Positions 27,097 to 36,705 of a stretch of DNA of 59,248 nucleotides are shown one piece after another. The position numbers were made by a program, and so were the translations under genes. Below the pieces are notes generated by a model. The model was not told the origin of the DNA and did not search any database. It worked only from the letters and a program-made list of their open reading frames with translations. Source of the DNA: Neisseria sp. (lineage in GTDB: Bacteria; Pseudomonadota; Gammaproteobacteria; Burkholderiales; Neisseriaceae); the NCBI RefSeq assembly GCF_030527965.1, contig NZ_JAUMZU010000019.1:1-59248 (forward strand), given 5' to 3'. Within the stretch, counting starts at the first letter, position 1, and each line of letters opens with the position of its first letter.

Positions 27097-28746
27097 ATGT
27101 CTATCCTCCAAATTATTTACCGCGAACACCGCCGCCCGTTTTTGCTGATGTTTGCGCTGACCTTGCTTTCCGGCGCGTTGGGCATCGGCGTGTTGGCTTA
27201 CATCAACAGCCGTTTACTGCATAGCGGCGGCGCAGATGCAGAGGCGGCTTTGTGGCAGTTCGGCTTGTTGGTACTGTTTTACTTTGTTGCCGCCACTTTC
27301 GCTCAAATCAAGCTGGCGCAGATCGGGCATAACTTCCTTTATACGATGCAAACGCGCCTGGTCAAACAAATCATGGACGCGGGCATCGAGCAAATCCAGC
27401 AGGCGGGCAAAGCCAAAATTTTGGCCGCGTTGTCGAACGACATCCGCACGTTGTCGATTTCGTTTGCGCGTTTGCCCGAGCTGGTTCAGGGGATTTTGTT
27501 TGCCACTGCGTGCAGCCTTTATCTCATTTGGCTGTCGCCTGGGTTGTTTGCAGTAACCGCTTTGATGCTGGTGCTGATGATTGCGGTCAGCCATGCGATT
27601 GTGAAGCTGCATTACCGCTATTTTCGCCGCATGCGCCATGCGGAAGACGAGCTCTACCGCCATTACGAAACCGCGCTTGATGGCCATAAAGAGCTGACGC
27701 TCAACCGTTACCGGGCCGAGCGCTTCTTCCGCGATGAGTTCACTAGTGAAGCCGCTAACAAGCGCGATTTTCACGTTCAGGCCGATGCTTACCATCTGAC
27801 CGCCGTCAATTGGGGCAACAGCATTATGCTTGCTGCGGTGGGCGTGATTTTTTACCTTGCCGTTTATCACGATTGGGCGAGCCTTTCCGATGCCGCCACC
27901 GTCAGTATGACCGTTTTGTTTATGCGCGGCCCGCTGACTTCCGCCATCGGCGCCTTTCCGGTGATTTTGCAAAGCCAAGTCGCATTGCAGGCTTTGGCGC
28001 AACTCGGTTTGCCCGAGCATCGGGCCGATTTTCACGATGCAGGGCAAATACCGCAGGCATGGCAGCAAATCCGGTTGGAAAACGTGAGTTACCATTATCC
28101 TGCGCAGGGCGGGCAGGTTTTCGCGCTTGAACCGTTGAATCTGACCCTCAAACGCGGTGAAACCGTTTTTCTTATCGGCGCCAACGGCTCCGGCAAGTCG
28201 ACTTTGTCGATGGTGCTGGCCGGCCTTTATCGCCCGTCGTCCGGCAAAATCTATGTTGACGACACGGAAATTACCGATGCCAACCGCAGCGCCTATCGCC
28301 AGCTTTTCGCCAGTGTATTTACCGATTTCCATTTGTTCGGGCAGCTTACAGATGGCATGGGACAAGATGTTGCAGAGGGATTGATTGCCGATTGGCTGGA
28401 ACACTTGCAGCTTAGCGACAAAGCCAAAATCGAAACCGGCCGTATTTTGAACAGCAAACTTTCGCAGGGCCAAAGAAAGCGTCTTGCCCTGTTGGCTGCG
28501 GCACTCGAACAACGCAGCATTTTGATTCTCGACGAATGGGTGGCCGACCAAGATCCGCAGTTTCGCCGCATATTCTACGAGCGCCTGTTGCCGCTATTGC
28601 AGCAAAGCGGCTATACCGTTTTTGCCATCAGCCACGACGACAAATATTTCAATCATGCTGAAAGAATATTATCGATGAAGCAAGGCGTATTGAGCGAGCA
28701 CGATGCACAGGAAGCCGTGCGGGTGGCAGATGAGCATAGTCGATAA
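27097..28746 (+). CDS. YojI/PvdE-like ABC exporter (membrane and ATPase fused)
   Basis: 549 aa. Six N-terminal membrane helices are followed by a nucleotide-binding domain: Walker A GANGSGKST near residue 360, signature SQGQRKRL, Walker B ILILDEW (Asp-Glu retained) and a final ISHDDKYF. The length and layout match the cyclic-peptide exporter group (YojI, PvdE, SyrD). PvdE exports a pyoverdine precursor and YojI exports microcin J25. It lies 53 bp after fhuB, so it probably belongs to the same Fur-controlled operon. Role in siderophore trafficking is inference. Confidence 0.85.
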   Translation: MSILQIIYREHRRPFLLMFALTLLSGALGIGVLAYINSRLLHSGGADAEAALWQFGLLVLFYFVAATFAQIKLAQIGHNFLYTMQTRLVKQIMDAGIEQIQQAGKAKILAALSNDIRTLSISFARLPELVQGILFATACSLYLIWLSPGLFAVTALMLVLMIAVSHAIVKLHYRYFRRMRHAEDELYRHYETALDGHKELTLNRYRAERFFRDEFTSEAANKRDFHVQADAYHLTAVNWGNSIMLAAVGVIFYLAVYHDWASLSDAATVSMTVLFMRGPLTSAIGAFPVILQSQVALQALAQLGLPEHRADFHDAGQIPQAWQQIRLENVSYHYPAQGGQVFALEPLNLTLKRGETVFLIGANGSGKSTLSMVLAGLYRPSSGKIYVDDTEITDANRSAYRQLFASVFTDFHLFGQLTDGMGQDVAEGLIADWLEHLQLSDKAKIETGRILNSKLSQGQRKRLALLAAALEQRSILILDEWVADQDPQFRRIFYERLLPLLQQSGYTVFAISHDDKYFNHAERILSMKQGVLSEHDAQEAVRVADEHSR

Positions 28747-28870
28747 ACTATTACCTGTGAAATAGTAAATAGAAATAAAAATCTATATCATTTAAACAAC
28801 AAAAAAAGAAAATTAAGCTATTTTATGTTGTAAATTTTGCATAAAAAAACAAAAATTATTAAAGAAAACA

Positions 28871-28876
28871 TATAAT
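28871..28876 (+). promoter_or_regulatory. Likely -10 box of the TonB-receptor gene
   Basis: TATAAT in an AT-rich 215-bp gap, 86 bp before the receptor start; the -35 is weak. A DUS-like inverted pair AGGCTGTCTGAA / TTCAGACAGCCT (28893-28932) lies between it and the start codon. Confidence 0.4.
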
Positions 28877-28961
28877 TCAAATCTTGTAGCTAAGGCTGTC
28901 TGAAAATGTTTCAGCATAATTCAGACAGCCTTTCATATAAACCAATCAGAGAGAAAGCATA

Positions 28962-31148
28962 ATGAATAAAAACACATCGTTCTTTACCCGCAGCCTGTTG
29001 GCTATCGCGGTTCTGGGTGCATACACGCAAGGTTTTGCCGCAGAGGAAACCGCAACACAAAACATTGAGCCAACCGAAGTGGAAACTGTAACCGTTAATG
29101 CCAGTGCCGATGCGTCCAAGGGCGGTTTGCAGGCGGCTTATCCGGGCGGGCAGGTAGCCAAAGGCGCCCGAGTGGGCGTGCTCGGCAATAAAACCACTTT
29201 GGAAACCCCGTTTTCCACCACGGCCTACACCAGCAAACTGGTGCAAGACAAACATGCCCGCACGGTAGGCGACGTATTGCAAAATGACCCGACCGTGCGC
29301 GTTGCCCGCGGTTTCGGCAACTTTCAAGAAGCGTATTTCATCCGCGGCTTTGTTACCGGCTCAGACGACACCATGTATAACGGCCTTTACGGCATCTTGC
29401 CGCGCCAAACGATTGCCACCGAGCCTTTCGAGCGGGTGGAAATCCAGCGCGGTGCTTCGACGTTTCTCAACGGCATGGCTCCCGGCGGTGGTGCGCTGGG
29501 CGGCACGGTCAATCTGTTGCCCAAGCGTGCGCCTAACGAGCCTTTGACCCGAATCAGTGCGGGTTACGGCGCGGGTACGCGCGGCAATCTGTCGACCGAT
29601 GTTGCGCGCCGTTTCGGCGCCGAGCAGCAATTCGGTGTACGCGTGAACGCCGCCCATCACAACGGTCATACCGCGGTGCATGACGAGCGTGCCAAGCTCA
29701 GCTTGTTTAACGTCGGTTTGGATTGGCGCGGCGAAAAAGCCCGCGTGTCTGCCGATGTGGGTTGGCAGGATAACAGGCTGAAAGCGACGCGCACCAATGT
29801 TGCTCTTAACGGTACTACCGCGGTTCCGGCTGCTCCGTCCGGTTCGGCCAACTGGGCACAGCCGTGGTCTTATTCCAACGAACGTGATTTCTACGGCACT
29901 TTGCGCGGCGAATATGATTTCAATGATAACCTAACGGCTTATGCCGCTTACGGCATGCGCGACGGCAAAGAAAAAAACCGCTTGGCTAACGTGACGGTTA
30001 GCAATGCCGCCGGCGATGCGACTTTCTACCGTTGGGATAATGCCCGTCGCGACCAAATCCATACCGGTGAAATCGGTTTGCGCGGTAAGTTCGCCACCGG
30101 CGCGGTGCAGCACGAATGGGGCACGGCAGCCAACCATTTCCATAAAAACACTAAAAATGCCTACACTTATGACCTTTCAAACTCATTCAATACAAATATC
30201 TACACCCCGGTTTATTATGCCTTGCCTGCATGGTCGTCGGGAGCGAATGCCACGGGTAATATGAACCATCCGGCTCTTACCGATAAAACCCGTATGACCA
30301 GCGTTGCGCTGTATGATACGTTGTCTGCATTTGATAAACGTTTGCTGTTGACTCTGGGAGCCCGTTGGCAGAAAGTAAGAAGCGCCAGCCTGACGCGGAA
30401 TACCGAATATTCGCAAAGCCGCTGGAGCCCGAGCGTTGCCGCGGTTTACCGGATTACGCCGCAATTGTCGGTTTATGGTAACTATATCGAGGGTTTGAGC
30501 GAGGGTTCTAAAGCGCCGGTCGGCACAGCTAATGCCGGGCAGATGCTGGAACCTTTCGTTACCAAACAAAAAGAAGCCGGTTTGAAATATGAAGGTGAGC
30601 GCTTTGGTGCGGGAGCTGCTTTGTTTAGCGTGGATAAACCGCGCAACGCTGGTACAGGCAGCGATAATGTGTTTAGAACAGAGGGCAAAGACCGGCATAA
30701 CGGTTTGGAATTGACTGCTTACGGCGAAGTTTCCAAAGGCCTGCGTTTGCTGGGCGGCCTGACCTTCCTTGATGCCAAGCAAAAATCCACCGGTTCGGCC
30801 GATACACAAGGCAAGCGTACGATTGGGGTGCCTAAAACTCAAGCCAATATCGGCGTGGAGTGGGAATTGCCTCAAGTGCAAGGTTTGGCATTTGATACTC
30901 GTATGGTTTATACCGGTTCGAGTTATGCCGATGACACCAACACGCTTAAAGTCGGCGGTTGGACGCGCTTTGATGTCGGCGCCCGTTACCGCATGAACAT
31001 CAAAGGCCATGAAGCGACTTTCCGCGCGCGCGTGGATAATCTGACCAACAAGAAATACTGGGCTTCCGCCGGCGGTTATCCCGGTTACGGTTATCTGAAC
31101 GCCGCCGCACCGCGCAGTGTTTCCCTCTCTGCTACGTTTGATTTCTAA
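28962..31148 (+). CDS. TonB-dependent siderophore receptor
   Basis: 728 aa outer-membrane receptor with a signal peptide ending GFAA. A likely TonB box VETVTVNAS lies at ~41-49. The plug domain carries VGDVLQNDPTVRVARG, YFIRGF and VEIQRGASTFLNGM, followed by GGTVNLLPKRA. The barrel ends LSATFDF, with a terminal Phe as usual for the BAM signal. No N-terminal signalling (STN) domain is present. It belongs to the FhuE/FpvA class and follows the siderophore ABC operon, so it is the expected outer-membrane partner. The substrate is not determined. Confidence 0.9.
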   Translation: MNKNTSFFTRSLLAIAVLGAYTQGFAAEETATQNIEPTEVETVTVNASADASKGGLQAAYPGGQVAKGARVGVLGNKTTLETPFSTTAYTSKLVQDKHARTVGDVLQNDPTVRVARGFGNFQEAYFIRGFVTGSDDTMYNGLYGILPRQTIATEPFERVEIQRGASTFLNGMAPGGGALGGTVNLLPKRAPNEPLTRISAGYGAGTRGNLSTDVARRFGAEQQFGVRVNAAHHNGHTAVHDERAKLSLFNVGLDWRGEKARVSADVGWQDNRLKATRTNVALNGTTAVPAAPSGSANWAQPWSYSNERDFYGTLRGEYDFNDNLTAYAAYGMRDGKEKNRLANVTVSNAAGDATFYRWDNARRDQIHTGEIGLRGKFATGAVQHEWGTAANHFHKNTKNAYTYDLSNSFNTNIYTPVYYALPAWSSGANATGNMNHPALTDKTRMTSVALYDTLSAFDKRLLLTLGARWQKVRSASLTRNTEYSQSRWSPSVAAVYRITPQLSVYGNYIEGLSEGSKAPVGTANAGQMLEPFVTKQKEAGLKYEGERFGAGAALFSVDKPRNAGTGSDNVFRTEGKDRHNGLELTAYGEVSKGLRLLGGLTFLDAKQKSTGSADTQGKRTIGVPKTQANIGVEWELPQVQGLAFDTRMVYTGSSYADDTNTLKVGGWTRFDVGARYRMNIKGHEATFRARVDNLTNKKYWASAGGYPGYGYLNAAAPRSVSLSATFDF

Positions 31149-31226
31149 GGCTTTTGATTTCTAAGGCTTTTAATAAGGTAAAAGGAAGCGTTTGAATGCG
31201 CTTCTTGCTGCAATAAGCAAAAAGAT

Positions 31227-31264
31227 AAATGCCTGTCTGAAATAGGTTTTCAGACAGGCATTTT
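31227..31264. terminator. Bidirectional DUS-pair terminator
   Basis: AAATGCCTGTCTGAAA and complement, followed by TTTT, between the receptor and convergent ubiG. Confidence 0.83.
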
Positions 31265-31275
31265 GGTTTTCGCGG

Positions 31276-31998
31276 TTATACCGGGCGGCAGGCAATCATG
31301 TAATTGACGGCGGTATTATTGTTGAGGGAATAGACTTTGGTTAACGGGTTATAACCCATGCCGGCGGTGTCGGTTACGTCTAATCCGGCTTGGCGGCACA
31401 TGCGAGCAAGCTCTGAGGGGGTGATGAATTTTTGCCAGTCGTGGGTGCCTTTGGGTACTAAATTCAGAATATATTCGGCGCCGAGAATGGCGTGAATATA
31501 AGATTTCGGGTTGCGGTTGATGGTGGAAAAAAAGACCGTGCCGCCGGGCTTGGCCAGCTTGGCACACGCGCGGATGATTGAGGCGGGGTCGGGCACATGC
31601 TCCATCATTTCCATACAGGTAACCACATCGTAAGCGTGCGGGTTTTCTACGGCGAGATCTTCCACGCTGATGCAGCGGTAGTGCACGTTGCCGATACCGC
31701 TTTCCAGCGCGTGCAGCTCGGCAGTTTTGAGCGATTTTTCCGCCAAATCGATGCCGGTTACCGATGCTGCGCCGATTTTGGCCATGCTTTCGGAAAGAAT
31801 GCCGCCGCCGCAGCCGACGTCCAAAATGGTTTTTCCGGCAAGCTGCCCGATGCGGTCGATATAACCTAAGCGTAAGGGGTTGATATCGTGCAGCGGTTTG
31901 AATTCGCCGGCAGTATCCCACCATTTGTGGGCGATGCGGCTGAATTTGTCGATTTCGGTGTCGTCTACATTGCGCTCTGGTTGGGTTGGCTGGTTCAT
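31276..31998 (-). CDS. ubiG: Ubiquinone biosynthesis O-methyltransferase
   Basis: 240 aa. It methylates hydroxyls in two steps of ubiquinone synthesis. The SAM site [13 protein letters not shown] (58-70), the following [11 protein letters not shown] and the post-motif [13 protein letters not shown] are the UbiG pattern. Complete, single gene. Confidence 0.94.
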   Translation of the reverse strand: MNQPTQPERNVDDTEIDKFSRIAHKWWDTAGEFKPLHDINPLRLGYIDRIGQLAGKTILDVGCGGGILSESMAKIGAASVTGIDLAEKSLKTAELHALESGIGNVHYRCISVEDLAVENPHAYDVVTCMEMMEHVPDPASIIRACAKLAKPGGTVFFSTINRNPKSYIHAILGAEYILNLVPKGTHDWQKFITPSELARMCRQAGLDVTDTAGMGYNPLTKVYSLNNNTAVNYMIACRPV

Positions 31999-32067
31999 GG
32001 CGGGTTCTCATCAAAACGGGTGGTTCGGAATACGGTATTTTAACCCAGATTGGGGCTTTGGTTAGAC

Positions 32068-32104
32068 AATGCCTGTCTGAAAACGGATTTTCAGACAGGC
32101 ATTT
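32068..32104 (-). terminator. DUS-pair terminator after the RTX protein gene
   Basis: AATGCCTGTCTGAAAA and its complement, 15 bp beyond the stop codon at 32119. Confidence 0.82.
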
Positions 32105-32118
32105 TACAGAATCGGAGA

Positions 32119-34410
32119 TTATTTGAAATCGCCGGCATTCAGTTTGGCACCGTTGCTTAAGGTGGCAAACTGTATCGGCGAGAAAGCGGTTCCGGCACCG
32201 TCGGCATCGTAATAAAGGGCGTTGCCTTTCTGGATGACGCGGCTGGCGCGGGTTTCCGAACCGGCGTGCACAAACCAGACCGAAGGTGGAACAGAGCCGG
32301 TTAGCGCGGCATCCATATGGATTTTGTCGCCTTCGGCCGCATTGAAGTCGGTAATGTTATCCACATTGCCCGTTTCGTTCAGAATGCTTTGGAACACAAA
32401 GGTATCGGCACCGCTGCCGCCGGTCAGGGTGTCGTTGCCGTAACCGCCGTTGAGTGTATCGTTGCCGGCGCCGCCGTTGAGCACGTTGGCCTTGATGTTG
32501 CCGTTGAGCGTATCGTTGCCGGCACCGCCGTTGCCATTGGCAGGTTGGTTGCCCATCAGGTTGAGCATGTTTTCGTTGCTGGCCAAGGTGTAGCTGCGGA
32601 TGCTGTAAACAACGCTGCCGTTGCGGAAAATCCCGCCGTTTTCGGCTTGGGCGCCGTTGAGTTTCTGGCCGCCGTTGACGGTGGCTCTGCCGTTTTCGTG
32701 CTTACGCACGAGTTCGCTGAAGTTGCTGCCTTGGGTGCCGAGTACGATGTTGTTTTTAAACAAGAGACCGATGATGTTGCCGATGATGTGACGGGTAGGG
32801 AAGTCGTATTGACCGTCGGCGCTTTTTTGGTTCCAGCCTTTTGATGTGTCTGCGCCGAAATAGAACGCGGGCGCGGCGGTGAAAATAGGCGCGATAACGT
32901 TGCCGCTGATAACGACTTTGCGGGTGCTGCCGTTGCCGCCGTTGTAGTGTACGGGCAGGTTGGCTGCGTAAGCCGCACGCTCTCCGGCCGACGATGATTT
33001 ATCCCAAATGGCTTCTAAACCGAAGGCGCTGCCTTTGGCCGGGCCGGAAACGATATTGTTGCTGATGGTGTTGCCGCTGGCGTCGGAGCCGGCGTAAATC
33101 AACCATTTGCCGGGCTCGTATTTGCCGTCGGGTTTTTCCGCGTCAAGGCGGTTGCGGGTGATGGTGTTGCCGTTACTGCCTTGCACGGCCAGCACCAGCG
33201 ACTGTCCGATAAAGCGGGTGCTGGTGATGGTGTTGCCGGAAACGGTGTTGTTATCGGCGTTGTAACCGAGCAAAACAGCGGCGGAGAGGGCGTCGGTTAA
33301 CAGATTATTTTTGATGCCGACGTTGAATACGTTGTTTTGCAGAGAAATATTTCGGGTGTTGTTGGTAATGTAGTTGCCGCTGATTTCGCTGTTGCCGCTC
33401 ACTTCGTTAAAGCCTATGCCATAGCGGCCACCGTTGATGTAATTGCCGCGAATGATGATGTTGGCGGCTTTGGCATTGGGATTGGTTTCGGCAACTTTGC
33501 CGTTGCCTTTGGCGTAAAGGCTCCAGCGCCCCATATCTTGGCCGGAAGGAATGTCGTGTGCGGCGGCGGCGTAAAGTTTCCGTTGGAAGCGGGTTTTTCC
33601 TTTGGCAGGTACGGGGTAGCCGCCAACATAAATAGCCGCGCCTCCGCTGCCGCGTTCCATTTTGCCTCCGGGCAGCAGAATCCGGTTGTTGAGTACGGCA
33701 ACGTTCGACGTGCTCAATTGAGTGGTCGGGTTGGAGACGCCGGTAACGGAAATGGCGGCTTTGTCGTTTTCGCCTGCGCCGTAGATGGTGTTGCCGCTGA
33801 TGGTGGTGTTTTGCGTTCCTTGCGCCAGAATGGCGGTAATGGGGCGGCCGTTCATATTGATGACCAAACCGTTGATGGTGGAATTTTGGGAGCCGGTTTC
33901 AAATTTCACTGTCGACTCTGCCACGCTGGGGTTGGTCATGATGGTGCTGCCGTTTCCGTGCAGATATTTTACGCCGCGCAATACTTTGATTTGCTTGGCG
34001 CCGGTATAGGTTTGGTTGGAATCCATTTCAACGCCTAAGCCGGCTTTTTTAGCCGACAGCATGGCTTGGTTGACCGCGGCCGAAATTTCGCCGTTGCCGT
34101 TGTAGAACGCAGCGACAGGCACATAACCGGCTTTGGCAAAATAAGCGCTCCAGCCGGGCAGCCCGATGGCCGTATCTCCGCCCGAGTCGCGCTGAAACAA
34201 GGCGTGGTGTTCGCCGTCGCTGATGATGAGATAGCGTAAGGCGGCATCCTGCGCCGTTTGGCGTGCTTCGTTTAAGTTGGCAACGATTTTATAGCGCTGC
34301 CCTTTGGGAATATGATGTTCGGCAAATGCTTGAGCGGATGTTGCCGATAGGTTGGCAACGGCGGCGTTGGCATGGAAAGAAAAATCTACAGGGAGTGCGA
34401 TGGGAATCAT
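32119..34410 (-). CDS. Large right-handed beta-helix protein with C-terminal RTX repeats
   Basis: 763 aa. No Sec signal peptide is evident. The N-terminal ~130 residues are of unknown type. Residues ~150-520 are rich in parallel beta-helix turns (SGNTI, ISGNYITNNT, TVSGNTITS, NTITRNRL), as in pectate lyases and AlgE-like mannuronan epimerases. Residues ~630-700 have calcium-binding RTX repeats (GGAGNDTLNG, GGYGNDTLTG, GGSGADTF), then a serralysin-type C-terminal block with FQSILNETGNVDNITDFN. RTX repeats plus a helix suggest type I secretion of a surface or extracellular protein acting on polysaccharide, or an adhesin. No type I exporter genes lie nearby. Catalytic residues cannot be assigned. 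Confidence 0.75.
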   Translation of the reverse strand: MIPIALPVDFSFHANAAVANLSATSAQAFAEHHIPKGQRYKIVANLNEARQTAQDAALRYLIISDGEHHALFQRDSGGDTAIGLPGWSAYFAKAGYVPVAAFYNGNGEISAAVNQAMLSAKKAGLGVEMDSNQTYTGAKQIKVLRGVKYLHGNGSTIMTNPSVAESTVKFETGSQNSTINGLVINMNGRPITAILAQGTQNTTISGNTIYGAGENDKAAISVTGVSNPTTQLSTSNVAVLNNRILLPGGKMERGSGGAAIYVGGYPVPAKGKTRFQRKLYAAAAHDIPSGQDMGRWSLYAKGNGKVAETNPNAKAANIIIRGNYINGGRYGIGFNEVSGNSEISGNYITNNTRNISLQNNVFNVGIKNNLLTDALSAAVLLGYNADNNTVSGNTITSTRFIGQSLVLAVQGSNGNTITRNRLDAEKPDGKYEPGKWLIYAGSDASGNTISNNIVSGPAKGSAFGLEAIWDKSSSAGERAAYAANLPVHYNGGNGSTRKVVISGNVIAPIFTAAPAFYFGADTSKGWNQKSADGQYDFPTRHIIGNIIGLLFKNNIVLGTQGSNFSELVRKHENGRATVNGGQKLNGAQAENGGIFRNGSVVYSIRSYTLASNENMLNLMGNQPANGNGGAGNDTLNGNIKANVLNGGAGNDTLNGGYGNDTLTGGSGADTFVFQSILNETGNVDNITDFNAAEGDKIHMDAALTGSVPPSVWFVHAGSETRASRVIQKGNALYYDADGAGTAFSPIQFATLSNGAKLNAGDFK

Positions 34411-34522
34411 GCGGTTGTCTTTAATATCTCAAACTGAATGATAAGTTTATTATGTAAGGCTTTTTCTGGCGTGCGGATTTTTTAGGAAAATCGGTTTCAG
34501 ACAGGCCTAAACGGGGCCAGAA

Positions 34523-36160
34523 TCAATCTTTTCGCATGAGCACGAAAACCATATCTTTGCTGCGCGGGCGATTACCCTGCCAGATTTTCTGCCATCCTTG
34601 CGGTTGCGGCTCGTTTTTTCGGGTAAGCACGAGACGGTATGCGCAGCCCTCGTCGTTAACGTGTAAAGACAAACGGCTGTATTCGCCCCACGCGAGGCGT
34701 GCGGCTTTTTCATGTGCGGCAATACCGATGCAGGCCTGCCCGTTGAGCAGATCTGCCGGCGCGGCGGCTTCCATGTGTTCGACTACCGGGCGGTAGCTTT
34801 TGGCTTTGTCGAGCCAAGAGAGAAACAAAGTCATCATCAATGCCCAAACCAAAGTGGTACCTGCCGCCCAGTTGGTAACGGCTTGGCGGCCGCGGATGTT
34901 TTTACGGGTAATCGCCCATAGCCATACGGGGCTGAATAATAAAGCCACTAACATGGGAAGGGCGTTGATATCGGGTATGTAAAACGGGCTGAAGTAGGCG
35001 GAACGCTCGGCCAGTTTGGCGGGCCAGCCGTAATTCATGGCGAAAAAACCCAGCCAAAGGAATAGCGCGGCCAAGCCGAAAGTCATGATGCCGAACCAAT
35101 TGAGAAAGGCAGCGGCGCCTCGCCGCAGGCTGTCGAGTTTCGCCGCGCCCAGTAAGGCAAGCGGCGGCAGTATCCAGAGCAGATTGTCTTGATAAGTGGC
35201 CGGCTCGACAACCAGAAGCAGGCCGATTTCCACCAGCCATGCCAATGCCAACACCATCCACGGTTCTTTAGCCAGATTGCCGCGCGATAATGTCCATATC
35301 GCCAGCGGCCAAGCGGGAAAGGCGAACCAAAGCAGATTCTTCAAATAATAGCCTGCGCTAAATGCGGTATGAAAATTTTCGAAGCCGCCGAAGCTGCCGA
35401 AAGCATGATACAGACGCCATGTTTCGAATAGGGCGGGATTGGTTTTAAACAAGGCGGAAGGATAGATTGTCATCAACGGCAGGCCGATGGCTAAGGCACC
35501 GAACAACGAGATGTAATAACGCTTTTTCTGCCAATGCGGGCTGGCCAGCAGGGACACGGCAGTCAGCAACAATGAGAACGGTATCAAATAGCCGGCCGAC
35601 ACGGAGAGTAGTGCCAATCCTATGCCGAGCAGCAACGAGGCCATAATGACGCGGCTGCATGCCAAAGCGAAGCCGTATAAAACAAGACTGAGCGCAGCAA
35701 ATTGAACCGACATGCCGTTAAGCATGTGCGCCGAGCTGATTAGGCCTGCCGAGCCAACCATAATCAGCACCACGCTACGGCCTTGATGGCGGCCGAGCAG
35801 GTGGAAGCCGGCCATGCCGGAGGCGGTCAAACCGATGCTGGTGAAAATGACACTGGCGAAGCGCGATGCGGAATAGGCGTCGGTCAGCCAAGGGGAAAAC
35901 AGGTGGCGGCAGGCATTGGCCAGCCAGAGGTAAATGGGTGGGATGTTAAACTGAGGCTCGCCCAGTGCGGTGGGAATCCATACCTGCCCGTTATCCAGCA
36001 TTTCTTTAATCGCCGCGTTAACGGTGGGTTCGGAAGGATTCCATAATCCGTGGGAAAATATACCCGGCCACAACCAAGCAAAAACCAGTAACAGTAAAAG
36101 CCAGGGCTTTTCGTTGGCGGGGTCGGGCGGGCGTTGGTCGGGCGGCAGGTAAGTCAGCAT
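34523..36160 (-). CDS. ArnT/PMT-type membrane glycosyltransferase
   Basis: 545 aa with about 11-12 hydrophobic segments. The N-terminal loop reads GLWNPSEPTVNAAIKEML, the periplasmic signature of GT39/GT83 enzymes; the acidic residues that usually hold the lipid-sugar donor appear here as SEP. A soluble C-terminal part of ~100 residues follows. Such enzymes move sugars or aminoarabinose from polyprenyl carriers to lipid A or proteins. The exact donor and acceptor are unknown. Standing alone, with a DUS-like TTCAGACAGGCC just past its end. Confidence 0.72.
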   Translation of the reverse strand: MLTYLPPDQRPPDPANEKPWLLLLLVFAWLWPGIFSHGLWNPSEPTVNAAIKEMLDNGQVWIPTALGEPQFNIPPIYLWLANACRHLFSPWLTDAYSASRFASVIFTSIGLTASGMAGFHLLGRHQGRSVVLIMVGSAGLISSAHMLNGMSVQFAALSLVLYGFALACSRVIMASLLLGIGLALLSVSAGYLIPFSLLLTAVSLLASPHWQKKRYYISLFGALAIGLPLMTIYPSALFKTNPALFETWRLYHAFGSFGGFENFHTAFSAGYYLKNLLWFAFPAWPLAIWTLSRGNLAKEPWMVLALAWLVEIGLLLVVEPATYQDNLLWILPPLALLGAAKLDSLRRGAAAFLNWFGIMTFGLAALFLWLGFFAMNYGWPAKLAERSAYFSPFYIPDINALPMLVALLFSPVWLWAITRKNIRGRQAVTNWAAGTTLVWALMMTLFLSWLDKAKSYRPVVEHMEAAAPADLLNGQACIGIAAHEKAARLAWGEYSRLSLHVNDEGCAYRLVLTRKNEPQPQGWQKIWQGNRPRSKDMVFVLMRKD

Positions 36161-36234
36161 GGGGTGTGGGGGAATATTGCTTGGATAGGCGAAGTTTAGC
36201 AGGAATGTGCGATGTTGCTAAGTTGGCGGATGCA

Positions 36235-36261
36235 AAAAAGGCTGCTTCAAGCAGCCTTTTT
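36235..36261 (-). terminator. Terminator after rpmE
   Basis: AAAAAGGCTGCTT / AAGCAGCCTTTTT with minimal loop; not a DUS. It lies 16 bp beyond the rpmE stop. Confidence 0.82.
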
Positions 36262-36276
36262 GGGGTATGTTCTCGA

Positions 36277-36492
36277 TTAACGTTTGAACATGTTGCCGTA
36301 TTTTTGTTTGAATTTATCCACGCGGCCGGTAGTGTCGACGATTTTTTGTTGGCCGGTGTAAAAAGGATGGCATTGTGAGCAAACTTCGATGGAGAAGTTG
36401 TCTTTTGTCATGGACGATTTGGTTTCGAATTTATTACCGCAAGAACAAGTAACGGTCACGTTGTGGTAATCAGGGTGGATACCTTGTTTCAT
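36277..36492 (-). CDS. rpmE: Ribosomal protein L31 (zinc form)
   Basis: 71 aa from the ATG at 36492. That ATG is chosen because AAGGA lies about seven bases upstream; the ATG two codons earlier is too close to it. The zinc ligands are kept: C16 and C18 in VTCSCGN and C37 and C40 in [11 protein letters not shown]. This is the C+ form, which is usually replaced by a zinc-free paralogue under zinc starvation. Confidence 0.95.
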   Translation of the reverse strand: MKQGIHPDYHNVTVTCSCGNKFETKSSMTKDNFSIEVCSQCHPFYTGQQKIVDTTGRVDKFKQKYGNMFKR

Positions 36493-36646
36493 TTTCATTT
36501 CCTTTCGGTTAGCGGGTATAGGGGATTTACCTATACTTCAAGATTCGCCTATTGGAAGAACATGCCGGCTGGCGTGCTCATTCGGCGTAAGGGCGCGATT
36601 ATCGCAAGTTATTGGTGCCAAGGCAAGTTTTTTAGGTGGTTTGGGC

Positions 36647-36703
36647 AAAATGCCTGTCTGAAAAAGCACAAGAGGCTTCAGATTTCGTTCAGACAGGCAT
36701 TTT
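36647..36703 (-). terminator. DUS-pair terminator after cysS
   Basis: AAAATGCCTGTCTGAA and its complement with a longer (~25 nt) loop, three bases beyond the cysS stop. Confidence 0.75.
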
Positions 36704-36705
36704 CC

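Noticed and set aside
27214-28551. 445-codon minus-strand frame across the exporter gene
   Set aside because: Product has no recognisable domain, while the plus strand encodes a complete ABC exporter with all motifs.
33337-34038. 233-codon plus-strand frame opposite the RTX/beta-helix gene
   Set aside because: Gly/Ala/Val repeats mirror the repetitive minus-strand gene; no independent start signals.
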